From the NCBI GenBank assembly GCA_964476855.1, contig CAYZCF010000001.1:5288-69287 (forward strand): a stretch of DNA of 64,000 bases. The letters run 5' to 3'. Positions 17,676 to 25,915 of this stretch are shown here, in pieces (position 1 is the stretch's first letter; every line of letters begins with the position of its first letter). Position numbers and translations under genes: made by a program. The notes under the pieces were generated by a model, which saw only the letters and a list, made by a program, of their open reading frames with translations, was not told the DNA's origin and ran no database searches. This DNA is from Chlorobaculum sp964476855. GTDB taxonomy: Bacteria; Bacteroidota; Chlorobiia; Chlorobiales; Chlorobiaceae.

Positions 17676-18500
17676 ATGAAACAGCTTGAGAACAGGGTCG
17701 CCGTCATCACCGGCTCGACCAAAGGCATCGGCAGGGCCATCGCCCGCGAGTTCGTCCGCGAGGGCGCGAGGGTAGTCATCACCTCCAGCCGCCGGGAGAA
17801 TGTCGATGCCGCCGTTCGCGAGTTTCCCGACGGTTCGGTGTTTGGCCACGTCTGTGATGTCTCGTCATACGCCAGCGTTGAGGCGCTCGTCGAAGCCGCC
17901 GTTCGGCGGTTCGGCGCGCTTGACTGCTTCATCAACAACGCCGGAATCTCCGACCCTTTCACCAGCGTCTGCGACAGCGATCCGGCGGCGTGGGGCCGCG
18001 TGATCGACACCAACCTCAAGGGCACCTACAACGGCAGCCGGGCCGCCGCCAGCTATTTTTTGTCGTCCGGCAGGCGCGGCAAGATCATCAATATGGCCGG
18101 ATCGGGCACCGACAAAGGCTCAAACACCCCCTTTATCTCGGCCTACGGATCGACCAAGGCAGCCATTGCGCGCTTCACCTACGCAATGGCCGAGGAGTAT
18201 CGCAAAACCGATCTTTCGATCATGCTGCTGCATCCGGGGCTGGTCAGGACGGAGATCAATCATCCGGAGCGGACGACTCCCGAACTGCAAAAGCAGCTCA
18301 AGACTTTCAATATCATTCTCGATATCTTCGCGCAAAGCCCCGATCTGGCCGCGCAATATGCTGTCAAAATGGCATCCTCGTGGAGCGACGACAAGACGGG
18401 ACTCTATCTCTCCGCGCTCGACGGAAAACGCAAGAAGATGATGCTCTTGAGTTATCCGTTTCGTAAACTGCTGAACAGAATCGATCGACAAACCTATTAA
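17676..18500 (+). CDS. Short-chain dehydrogenase/reductase
   Basis: A 274-residue classical SDR with the cofactor motif TGSTKGIG at residues 12-19, the NNAG motif and the catalytic YGSTK (Y-x3-K). The C-terminal 70 residues, which set substrate range, resemble nothing I can name. It is 34 bases downstream of the RuBisCO-like gene and 2 bases upstream of the lipoprotein gene, so it belongs to both transcriptionally. A role with the aldolases and the RuBisCO-like protein is inferred from position only. Confidence 0.85.
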   Translation: MKQLENRVAVITGSTKGIGRAIAREFVREGARVVITSSRRENVDAAVREFPDGSVFGHVCDVSSYASVEALVEAAVRRFGALDCFINNAGISDPFTSVCDSDPAAWGRVIDTNLKGTYNGSRAAASYFLSSGRRGKIINMAGSGTDKGSNTPFISAYGSTKAAIARFTYAMAEEYRKTDLSIMLLHPGLVRTEINHPERTTPELQKQLKTFNIILDIFAQSPDLAAQYAVKMASSWSDDKTGLYLSALDGKRKKMMLLSYPFRKLLNRIDRQTY

Positions 18501-18502
18501 CC

Positions 18503-19021
18503 ATGAAAGCCATGCGGAAGACGACGGGAATGCTTTTCGCGCTGCTCACTTTGGTGACGCTTCTTTTTCAGGGATGCTACAGCTTTTCGGGCGCATCGAT
18601 TCCGCCGCATCTGAACACGGTCGCGGTGCCCTTGTTCGATGACACCACACAGGCCGGTATCGCGGAGTTCCGCGAGTACATCACTCGCAGCCTCGTCAAC
18701 AAGATCGAATCGCAGAGCACGCTTTCGATTGAACCTGATCCCTCCCGGGCCGACTCGGTGCTCAAAGGCGCAATCGTCTCATACAGCGACGAGCCAAGCC
18801 AGCTCGGAGGCGTGACCGAGCGAGCAGTGACCAACCGGATCACGATTGTCCTGCAAGCCGAGTTCAACGACAAGCTCAAAAACACTACTCTCTTCTCGCA
18901 GACCTTCGTCGGGTTTGCCGACTATCAGGCCGGTAGTTACACAGCCCAGCAAGACGCTATCAAAAACGCCTACAACATGGCCGTTGACGACCTCTTCAAC
19001 CGGATGATTTCAAACTGGTAG
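18503..19021 (+). CDS. LptE-like outer membrane lipoprotein
   Basis: A 172-residue lipoprotein with a signal peptide and lipobox LFQGC (Cys25). The pattern after the cysteine (YSFSG, IPPHLNTVAVPLFDD, then FREYITRSLVNKI) matches LptE-family proteins, which plug the LptD barrel and help insert lipopolysaccharide in the outer leaflet. It starts 2 bases after the SDR stop codon. LptD is not in the window. Assignment to the broad LptE family is good; a function other than LPS export cannot be excluded. Confidence 0.8.
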   Translation: MKAMRKTTGMLFALLTLVTLLFQGCYSFSGASIPPHLNTVAVPLFDDTTQAGIAEFREYITRSLVNKIESQSTLSIEPDPSRADSVLKGAIVSYSDEPSQLGGVTERAVTNRITIVLQAEFNDKLKNTTLFSQTFVGFADYQAGSYTAQQDAIKNAYNMAVDDLFNRMISNW

Positions 19022-19032
19022 GGAGGAAGAGA

Positions 19033-19114
19033 ATTATGAGTGATGAATTATGAATTGAATGAGGGGGGACCGGGTTTTTTACCCACAAGTCTCAAGAGTC
19101 TCATCAGTCCCATT
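19033..19114. repeat. Adjacent 7-bp and 9-bp period repeats
   Basis: First come ATTATGA, GTGATGA, ATTATGA and ATTGAAT (period 7, 19033-19060). A short G-rich spacer follows, then AGTCTCAAG, AGTCTCATC and AGTCCCATT (period 9, 19088-19114). The block lies between the convergent LptE-like gene and the small gene at 19131. Confidence 0.7.
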
Positions 19115-19118
19115 GCCG

Positions 19119-19150
19119 CAAAGCCTCGCCTCACGAGGTTTTGCGCTTTT
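19119..19150 (+). terminator. Possible terminator after the LptE-like gene
   Basis: CAAAGCCTCG and CGAGGTTTTG pair around a five-base loop and are followed by CGCTTTTT. The hairpin overlaps the 3' end of the opposing gene. Confidence 0.4.
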
Positions 19151-19547
19151 TGGTCTCAACCTGGCTTTTGAGCCAGGAGACTGCGAGGTCTTTGGCGACG
19201 TGCAGCAGTTCTGCGCCGACAGCTCCTGCCGCTGCGGCGATTGGGGAGGATTGCCTGGCCTGATATGTCTCCGGTCTGGTCTGTGTGGTTTCAACGGCGG
19301 CGGGCTGGCGTTTCGGGCTGAAGAGCGACCTGATGACCCGGCCCGCAACGATGCCTGTGACGAAGGAGACTCCGGTTGCCTCCAGCGGGTGTCTCCTGAG
19401 CATCTCGACCGGTGACAGCTCCTCCTGCAAATCCTCTTTCAACTGCCGGGTTCTGGCTTTGATCTGCTCCCCGCGGTCGCTGATGGTCTGCTCCAGCTCG
19501 TCGATTCGCGACTGGATATTCCTGATCGGGTCATGGGCGGTCGTCAT
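19131..19547 (-). CDS. Coiled-coil protein with short hydrophobic segment
   Basis: A 138-residue protein. Residues 8-45 form a likely coiled coil (IQSRIDELEQTISDRGEQIK). A segment around 58-70 (GVSFVTGIVAGRVI) resembles the membrane anchor of YqjD/DUF883-type proteins. The C-terminal third is Ala-rich, then basic. It overlaps the end of the holin-family gene by 17 bases and follows it on the same strand. The three-gene set (19131-20223) resembles the yqjCDE-type membrane-associated stress cluster of other bacteria; function unknown. Confidence 0.7.
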   Translation of the reverse strand: MTTAHDPIRNIQSRIDELEQTISDRGEQIKARTRQLKEDLQEELSPVEMLRRHPLEATGVSFVTGIVAGRVIRSLFSPKRQPAAVETTQTRPETYQARQSSPIAAAAGAVGAELLHVAKDLAVSWLKSQVETKKRKTS

Positions 19548-19938
19548 TGGCGGAGAGAAGGATTTTGTGGATGAAGTTTTTCAGCGCATCCGGCCTGACT
19601 TTGGTGAAGAAAGCGAAGGTCAGGATGAAGACCATGCTCACGAGAAGATAACCGAGCCAGGTGTGGCCGAAGAGTTCGCCAAAAAGCAGGGCGATGGTGG
19701 TGATCAGGTAGGCCACGCCGATCATCAGCACGACGAGCAGAAGCAGGAGCGCGCTGACCAGCGCCACCTTTTCGGTCATCTCTATCTTGAACAGTTCGAG
19801 CTTGGCGTCGATGATCGCCTTCAGGTCTTCGATGGTCGAAGTGACCGTACTGTCGATCAGGCCCGGAATCCCTTTTCTCGGGCGTTCCCGCTCCTCTTTG
19901 CGGCTGGCTTTGGCTGGCTCCTGTTTCATCCGGCTCAT
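19531..19938 (-). CDS. Phage-holin-superfamily (YqjE-type) membrane protein
   Basis: A 135-residue protein with a charged N-terminus, an amphipathic helix (STIEDLKAIIDAKLELFKIE) and two strong transmembrane segments (about 57-80 and 90-112). This is the layout of the YqjE / phage holin 3-6 superfamily, chromosomal proteins despite the name. It lies between two DUF883/YqjD-like genes and overlaps the downstream one. No lysis genes adjoin it, so a prophage origin is not suggested. Confidence 0.75.
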   Translation of the reverse strand: MSRMKQEPAKASRKEERERPRKGIPGLIDSTVTSTIEDLKAIIDAKLELFKIEMTEKVALVSALLLLLVVLMIGVAYLITTIALLFGELFGHTWLGYLLVSMVFILTFAFFTKVRPDALKNFIHKILLSANDDRP

Positions 19939-19956
19939 GCGATAATGGGTTTCCTG

Positions 19957-20223
19957 TTATTTCCTCTTGAGCAGAAAGCCAAGAAACACGCCTGCGCCGA
20001 GGGCGTAAAAAAACGAGTTTACCGGATTTTCAGTGATGTAATCGCGAGCCTTGTCGCGCGCGTCGAGCATTTTTTCCCAGGTTTCGCTCTCCTTGAATTC
20101 GTTGAAAGCATCCGAAACTTTCTGGCCGACCTCCCTGAGCGGTTCAGGAATTTCGTCATGAACAGCCGGGCCGGATTTGGGCTGTTCCTGGGACATATCG
20201 TTGACCGGTATCTGGTGTTCCAT
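19957..20223 (-). CDS. DUF883/YqjD-like small membrane-anchored protein
   Basis: An 88-residue protein with an acidic soluble part and a C-terminal anchor (NPVNSFFYALGAGVFLGFLLKRK), the classic ending of ElaB/YqjD/DUF883 proteins. Members tether ribosomes or stress factors to the inner membrane in other bacteria. It is the first gene of the three-gene leftward cluster, 18 bases before the holin-type gene. Confidence 0.75.
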   Translation of the reverse strand: MEHQIPVNDMSQEQPKSGPAVHDEIPEPLREVGQKVSDAFNEFKESETWEKMLDARDKARDYITENPVNSFFYALGAGVFLGFLLKRK

Positions 20224-20396
20224 GGTAGTCGATGGAATAATGAACGAGCCGATTATTGGGTAAATATAGAAAAAATAACGGAGGCAACGGCTCGCTTGTT
20301 CCCTGTTGGCGAGTTAATCGTTTTGAGCAACGGGACGTATGGGTCAAATGGGAGGAAAAGGAAACGGCGATTGAAATTCCGTTTTCAATGCATAGT

Positions 20397-21134
20397 TCAG
20401 AACAGCAGCCGTCCGCCGTCCACGTTGATGACCTGGCCGGTGATGTATTCGGTCTCCATGAGAAAGCGGATCGCCATGACGATGTCCATCGGGTCGCCGA
20501 GCCGCTCCAGCGGGATTTTGCCGACGAGGTCAGCTTCCGGCTCGTCGTCGCGGCCCGAGTAGGCCGAGATGGTGCCCGGCGCGATGGAGTTGACGAGAAT
20601 TTTCGGAGCCATTTCCTTGGCGAATATCCTCGTGAGATGCTGGATGCCCGACTTGGAGACCGTGTAGGGCGCGTAGTTGCGCCAGACAAGATTCGCCGAA
20701 ATGTCGGTCATGGTGATCATGCGCGACACGAACGGCTGCTTCGTCATGATCCGCGCGGCGAGCTGCATCGTGAAGAACGCGCCCTTGAGGTTGGTATCGA
20801 CCAGGTTGTTCCAATCCGCTTCGGTCACTTCGAGCAGCGGCGCACGGAAAAAGTTCGAGGCGCTCGTGATGAGCAGGTCGAGCCGGTCGAAGTGCTCGCT
20901 GAAGGAGGCGAAGGCCCGCTCGATCTCGGCGACGCTCGATACGTCGCATCGCGCCATCTGCGATTCGGGACTGACCCAGCGGATTTTTTCGAGCGTCTCC
21001 TTCGCTTTTTCCTCCGAGTGCTGCCAGGTAAAAAAAATCGAGTATCCCTGCCCGGCCACGGCCAGGGCGATTTCACTGCCGAGCTTGCCCGAAGCTCCGG
21101 TCATGAAGCACACCTTTTTTCCTGAATTTGGCAT
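20397..21134 (-). CDS. Pteridine-reductase-like SDR (FolM/PTR1 type)
   Basis: A 245-residue SDR with TGASGKLG at residues 12-19 in place of the usual TGxxxGIG. At the catalytic serine position it has Asp (MITMTDISANL), followed by Y-x3-K in YTVSK. Asp at that place is the mark of pteridine reductase 1 and FolM. The family reduces dihydropterins or dihydrofolate with NADPH. Green sulfur bacteria make glycosylated biopterins (limipterin, tepidopterin), so a role there or in folate reduction is plausible. The gene stands alone. Confidence 0.75.
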   Translation of the reverse strand: MPNSGKKVCFMTGASGKLGSEIALAVAGQGYSIFFTWQHSEEKAKETLEKIRWVSPESQMARCDVSSVAEIERAFASFSEHFDRLDLLITSASNFFRAPLLEVTEADWNNLVDTNLKGAFFTMQLAARIMTKQPFVSRMITMTDISANLVWRNYAPYTVSKSGIQHLTRIFAKEMAPKILVNSIAPGTISAYSGRDDEPEADLVGKIPLERLGDPMDIVMAIRFLMETEYITGQVINVDGGRLLF

Positions 21135-21179
21135 GGCGGCAATAGTTGGTTGAGAGAGCTTTTGTTAAGGTAAAAAAAA

Positions 21180-21232
21180 TAGGACTTACAGGTTGTATAA
21201 GTCCTACGGGAGAAGAGCTGTCGTGCGGAGTT
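21180..21232. repeat. Dispersed hairpin repeat, copy 1
   Basis: TAGGACTTA and TAAGTCCTA pair around a nine-base loop, followed by a conserved tail GGGAGAAGAGCTGTCGTG. A second copy lies at 30308-30362. The core has 9-base periodicity (AGGACTTAC, AGGTTGTAT, AAGTCCTAC). Confidence 0.8.
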
Positions 21233-21279
21233 TCTTGTTTCAGTTCACGCAAATGATTACGTGGGTGCAGCGGGACGGT

Positions 21280-22044
21280 TTATTTGATGATCAACGGTTC
21301 CGATAAACGAAAACCTTTTCCCCTTACTGTCCTGACAGGCAGTGTTATGCCGTGGTCTGCGCCTTTTTGACGAAGCCGGTGAACCACAACGTCCAATGCC
21401 TTGCTGCCTGACGTGACGTCAGCATAGCCGAGAGCTTCTGTAAGCTCCTGACGGGAAACAAAGTTTGGATTCGAGGCGAGATGTGCCAGAAAGTCCACCT
21501 CTTTTGATGACAGGTTGAGCTTGTCGCCCGTTGGCGTGATGACGGTCGCATTGGCTATCAAAAGTTGCCAGTTGGGAGATAACGGCTCAAGAGGGTTGAG
21601 ACCGCGAGTCTGTCCATCTTCTGCCGCTGAGCAGAATCTGCCCAGGTTGCTTTCAACAGATGCGATGAGTTCATCGGTATTGACTGGCTTGAGCAGATAG
21701 GTGTCGGCACCAGCCTTGTATGCTGAAACACGGCTTTCGAGTGAAGAACGTGCAGTCAGAATGATGATCCGCATATTGGTATTGTGCCTGATAAACTCGG
21801 CAAGCACTACGCCGTTCTGGTCGGGAAGGCCGAGGTCAAGGATCACCAGCGCATACGATTTTTGAGAGACTTTATGGTAGAAATCCAGCGCGCTTTTTGC
21901 TCCGGTCGCTTCATAACCATAGAGGGTAAGGGTTTCGACAATGCTGTCCCGGAAATCGCTGTCATCTTCCACGACGATAATCCTGCCCTGGTCAGTCTCA
22001 TTGCTGATGGGCGATATCTGCTCGACGGTTGCATCTGTATTCAT
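21280..22044 (-). CDS. OmpR-family response regulator
   Basis: A 254-residue response regulator. The receiver domain has the acidic pair EDD near 26-28, the phosphoacceptor Asp at D70 (VILDLGLPD) and the conserved K in LLKPVN. The C-terminal winged helix (about 150-250) has the OmpR-type VVHRLRQKGADHG recognition region. It starts 12 bases after the stop of the sensor kinase. Both lie downstream, on the same strand, of the radical SAM and UbiA pigment genes, so the pigment and chlorosome genes on either side are its most likely targets. This is inference from position. Confidence 0.9.
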   Translation of the reverse strand: MNTDATVEQISPISNETDQGRIIVVEDDSDFRDSIVETLTLYGYEATGAKSALDFYHKVSQKSYALVILDLGLPDQNGVVLAEFIRHNTNMRIIILTARSSLESRVSAYKAGADTYLLKPVNTDELIASVESNLGRFCSAAEDGQTRGLNPLEPLSPNWQLLIANATVITPTGDKLNLSSKEVDFLAHLASNPNFVSRQELTEALGYADVTSGSKALDVVVHRLRQKGADHGITLPVRTVRGKGFRLSEPLIIK

Positions 22045-22056
22045 AGGTATTTCTGA

Positions 22057-24750
22057 TTAATCCGCGGGGTTATCGGTAATCACCGGAAGGGTAATTGTGG
22101 CTTCAATTCGCTTTCCGGTTTTGACAAGTGAAATGGCGCCTTCATGCTGCGTGACAATATTCTTCACCAGCCAGAGGCCGAGGCCGGCGCCGGCAGTATT
22201 GCTGGCATGGCTGCCACGGTGGTATTTTTCGAAGAACATCTCCAGCTCCTCTTCACTGAGGTCATACAAAAGCTTGTTCCCGACCACGACTTTAACACTG
22301 TTTTCGTCTTTGCTGAAGCACTTGATCGTGATGGTCGAGTCTTCCGGAGAGTATTTCCGGGCGTTGTCGAGAAGATTGAAAATCGCAAATTTGATGCCCG
22401 ACTCTTCACCGTAAATGTTGATGTTTTCAGGGCAATTTTCAAAAACTACCTTTCTTTCCTTCCATATTCCTGAAAAGGTATCGACCTGAGATTTGATGAG
22501 CTTCGCCAAAAGCAGCTTGTGCTTGTTGGCCAGCGATTTGTGCCGGTCAGCCATTCTGCTCTCCTGAATGGAGACCTCAAGAACCTCTACCAGGCGGGCG
22601 ATACTTCGCTCGATCTTTGCAAATTCCTGCTTGTTGGAGTAGTTGCCCATCTGGTGCTTTATCTTGATGAGGTCAAGATTTGTCCACATGATGGCGAGTG
22701 GCGTGCGGTATTCATGGGAGATCATGCTCAGAAAACGGTGCAGCCGTTCCACCTCCTTTTGCAGCTGAATGTTCCGGTCCGCGATGGACTGTTCAAGTCG
22801 GCTGATATTCTGCTGCTGCATTTTTTCCAGCGTGATGTCAACCATCATGACGAGAAGGACTGCCGCGCCATCGAGTTCAATGAACTCCGTTGAACAGAGC
22901 ACATCAACGAGGTCACCGCTTTTGTCATATAACAGGAGCGGTTTGTTGCAAATCCTTTCGCGTTTTGCAACAGTTGAGAACAGTTCCTCGTAATCCGATT
23001 CTTGGTAATGCAAACCGAGTTCCAGAGCGCTTCGGCCTGTCACCTCTTCGGGAGTGTAACCGAGCAGTTCAAGCCATGAGTCGTTGACATCGATGATCTT
23101 GCCGGTTTCGATTTCCTTGATGCTGATGGCGATCGGAGCGTTATCGAAAATGCTCCTGAATTTCCGCTCGTTTTCACGAAGTTCCTCGTCAAGTCGCTTC
23201 CTTTCGGTTATGTCCATGACCGTGCCGACATATCGGTCCAGTGCACCTGCCTCGTCCATCTGCGGTTTGCCGCGGCAGGCCAGCCAGTGCAGGGAGCCGT
23301 CTTCGGGGTGGCAGACCCGGAACTCTATATCTATGTCTATTGCTCTTGTCGCGGCCTCCATGACAATGCCAAAAGTCTTTTCCCGGTCATCCGGGTGAAC
23401 GCTGCTTTCGCAAAGCTTGTGGTTATGGGGCTTGCTGTCAGGGGTGAGGCCATAGAGCTTCCAGATGCGGTCAGACCAGTACACCTCGTCTTTTTTGAGG
23501 TCCCACTCCCAGACGCCGGCGCTGGTAGCCTCAAGAGCAAAAGCCATCCGGGTCTTGCTTTTAAGGAGTTGCTCTTCGAGCGATTTCTGCCGGGTAATGT
23601 CGATGATCGTGCCAAGGTATTTGACAATCTCCCCTTTGTCGTTCTTTACGGGTTTGCCTCTCGAAAGAAGCCAGTGAATCGAATCGTCGGGGTAGTGAAC
23701 ACGATATTCTATGAAGATATTGTTGCCTTTCGTCGCGGCATTGCGTACCGACTTGCAGGTTGCCTCCCGGTCTTCGGGAAGAATGGTGTCTGCCCAGAGG
23801 GCGAATGACGGAGAGTCGCCATGCGGTTCGAGTCCATAAAGTCTCCAGACTTCATCTGACCAGACATTGATGCCGCTTTTCAGGTCCCATTCCCAAATTC
23901 CCGCATTGGAGGCTTCGAGAGCCTGATCCAGCCTCGCTTTGTTTTCGAGCAGCGTGTTTTCGACCAGCTTTCGTTCAGTGATGTCGGTAATGAGGCCGAT
24001 GTATCTGACGAGCTTTCCGTTGGCGTCATATTTCGGCGATCCCTGGGAGAGCAGCCAGTGCACGGAGCCATCCCCCGGATGAATGACCCGGTACTCCACC
24101 GAAGCGGCGCGCCCCTCGCGAACGGCATCCCTGATCACCGTACACACGAAGGCGCGATCCTCCTCGTGCACCGTGATGACGCAAAGTTCATTGCTGAGCT
24201 CCCGGCTGCCAGGCTCCAGGCCGTAGAGCGCCCACACCTCCTTTGACCACATCAGACGGTCGGTTTCGGCCTCCCACTCCCAGATGCCGGAGCGAGCCGC
24301 ATCGAGGGCGAAGGAGATGCGCTCCTTGTGTTCGAGCAGCTCCCGCCGTATCGAGGCGCTGTCGCTGACTGCATCGACCTCTGCAAGTTTGGTAAGGTTG
24401 CCATCGGGCGAGGATTTCGTTGCCTGATCCAGGGGCAGGGTGACGATCAGCATCGTTTCGCCCTCTCCGGTTTGCGGCAGCACCTGAACCATGCCGGTGG
24501 AGTGGTCAGTCGCGACAGCCTTGCTCACCATGCCGGAGATGGCGTCTGCCTGTGATAACCAAAGGGGAGATGCGAAAAGGAGATTGGCAAGAGGTTTCCC
24601 GAAACAGAGATCGGGTTTTTTGCCGATGTGGGCAAAAAAAGCTTTGTTTGCGTGAACGAGCTTGCCGGAGCAATCCACTACGGCTACTGCGTCCTGTATC
24701 AGTTCGATAAGGATTTCGATGGTATGTTCATCAGAAACGGATACAGGCAT
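22057..24750 (-). CDS. Multi-PAS sensor histidine kinase
   Basis: An 897-residue soluble kinase with no membrane segment. It has five PAS domains: one short N-terminal PAS, three consecutive PAS/PAC repeats (about 145-510) that each contain GIWEWE/D, the WxLYGLEP/TP motif and VRYIGxxxDIT, and a fifth PAS (about 520-640). A HisKA domain follows with the phosphoacceptor His in MISHEYRTPLAI (near residue 679), then HATPase_c (LLDNARKYS, GAGLGLWLVKNI). The lack of membrane anchors implies a cytoplasmic cue such as redox, light or a ligand. It pairs with the response regulator 12 bases downstream. Confidence 0.92.
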   Translation of the reverse strand: MPVSVSDEHTIEILIELIQDAVAVVDCSGKLVHANKAFFAHIGKKPDLCFGKPLANLLFASPLWLSQADAISGMVSKAVATDHSTGMVQVLPQTGEGETMLIVTLPLDQATKSSPDGNLTKLAEVDAVSDSASIRRELLEHKERISFALDAARSGIWEWEAETDRLMWSKEVWALYGLEPGSRELSNELCVITVHEEDRAFVCTVIRDAVREGRAASVEYRVIHPGDGSVHWLLSQGSPKYDANGKLVRYIGLITDITERKLVENTLLENKARLDQALEASNAGIWEWDLKSGINVWSDEVWRLYGLEPHGDSPSFALWADTILPEDREATCKSVRNAATKGNNIFIEYRVHYPDDSIHWLLSRGKPVKNDKGEIVKYLGTIIDITRQKSLEEQLLKSKTRMAFALEATSAGVWEWDLKKDEVYWSDRIWKLYGLTPDSKPHNHKLCESSVHPDDREKTFGIVMEAATRAIDIDIEFRVCHPEDGSLHWLACRGKPQMDEAGALDRYVGTVMDITERKRLDEELRENERKFRSIFDNAPIAISIKEIETGKIIDVNDSWLELLGYTPEEVTGRSALELGLHYQESDYEELFSTVAKRERICNKPLLLYDKSGDLVDVLCSTEFIELDGAAVLLVMMVDITLEKMQQQNISRLEQSIADRNIQLQKEVERLHRFLSMISHEYRTPLAIMWTNLDLIKIKHQMGNYSNKQEFAKIERSIARLVEVLEVSIQESRMADRHKSLANKHKLLLAKLIKSQVDTFSGIWKERKVVFENCPENINIYGEESGIKFAIFNLLDNARKYSPEDSTITIKCFSKDENSVKVVVGNKLLYDLSEEELEMFFEKYHRGSHASNTAGAGLGLWLVKNIVTQHEGAISLVKTGKRIEATITLPVITDNPAD

Positions 24751-24861
24751 AAGCGCCGCTGCTTGTTAATCTGTTATAAACCGAAAACTCATAGTAATAA
24801 ATGAAAGATTTTGAACAAACCAAAAAGCTGTAGCGCTCAATAAAGGAAATGCATATCAAGT

Positions 24862-25875
24862 TCACATGTACTTTACGCCGATCATTCCGGCGGCAACAAA
24901 CTGATTGATGAGAAACAGGATATTGTTGATCACCTGAAATCGGAGAAATGCGTTGTGTTCGTGCACTTCGCTCTTGCCGATGGCGTTGCCGAAGCCGTCG
25001 CTGACCGCGCCCTGCATGAACGACGCGCCGGTTCGCGGGTCGCGGTAGATCGGAATCTGCACAAGGATGTTGACCAGCAGCGAAACGAGAATCATATACA
25101 TCAGGAGCTGAAATCCCCATTGCCACGCAAGGATGGCGAAGCCTGCAAAGACAAGGTCGATGATGATGAAGGCCGTGAGGAAGGTGTAGCGCGAGCCGAT
25201 GAGCACGGTCAGCGATTTCATGCCGCTTTCGGCATCGCCCTTCTCTGACTTGAAGTCGTTCATGATGATCAGCGAAATCGCCATGAAAAAATTCAGCACG
25301 GCCAGCCAGACCACTTCGGGTCTGATTTCACTGAACAGTGCGTTTGCTGAAAGGTAGGTGATGACGCCGTAGGACATGCCGACAGCCGGAGCCGAGAGAA
25401 AAATGTTCTTTTTCAGCTTGAACGGCGGTGCTGAATAGACGTAGCCGAAAATCAGGCCGCTTGCCATGCAGACGCTCAGGATGAGGCCCCGTTGGCCGCC
25501 GATGTGGATTGACAGCGCGATGCTGATGGCGAGCGCGGCGAACAGCACGATGCCCCAGTTCCAGATCGCCTCCCGCTCGGAGATCCGTCCTGAAGGAATC
25601 GGTCTGGTCGGTTCGTTGAGGCGGTCGAGGTCGAGGTCGAAATAGTCGTTGACCGACTGGCTGAAACCCGTGCCGAGCGGGCCGTACATGACGAAGAGCA
25701 GAAAGAGCAGCAGGTAATCATGCCAGGTCGGCTGCATTGCGCCGGAACCCATGACGCCGCAGGCAAGGCAGGGAAAAACGCTGATCCAGGTGACCGGATC
25801 GAGCAGCTCAATGTGGGCCTTGATCTTCTCTTTCAGGCCCAGTGACGTGCTGGCGGTCAGTGTGGCTATGTTCAT
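24862..25875 (-). CDS. UbiA-family (bacterio)chlorophyll synthase, BchK/BchG type
   Basis: A 337-residue prenyltransferase with about eight or nine membrane segments. The first Asp-rich motif is NDYFDLDLDR (residues 76-85), followed by NEPTRPIPSG, which is specific to chlorophyll/bacteriochlorophyll synthases. The second is NDFKSEKGD (206-214). These enzymes esterify a chlorophyllide with a polyprenyl diphosphate: BchK makes farnesyl bacteriochlorophyll c, BchG makes bacteriochlorophyll a. The neighbouring chlorosome-like genes favour BchK or a BchK paralogue, but the sequence alone does not decide. The frame opens at a TTG three codons earlier; the ATG at 25875 is preferred. The radical SAM gene lies 40 bases upstream. 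Confidence 0.85.
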   Translation of the reverse strand: MNIATLTASTSLGLKEKIKAHIELLDPVTWISVFPCLACGVMGSGAMQPTWHDYLLLFLLFVMYGPLGTGFSQSVNDYFDLDLDRLNEPTRPIPSGRISEREAIWNWGIVLFAALAISIALSIHIGGQRGLILSVCMASGLIFGYVYSAPPFKLKKNIFLSAPAVGMSYGVITYLSANALFSEIRPEVVWLAVLNFFMAISLIIMNDFKSEKGDAESGMKSLTVLIGSRYTFLTAFIIIDLVFAGFAILAWQWGFQLLMYMILVSLLVNILVQIPIYRDPRTGASFMQGAVSDGFGNAIGKSEVHEHNAFLRFQVINNILFLINQFVAAGMIGVKYM

Positions 25876-25915
25876 ATCTTGCAAAGGATTGGTTCGGAAT
25901 TGAACGAGCGCGGCG

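Noticed and set aside
19531..19938. Holin-family protein as evidence of a prophage
   Set aside because: The family includes the chromosomal YqjE type, and the neighbours are DUF883-like, with no phage genes.
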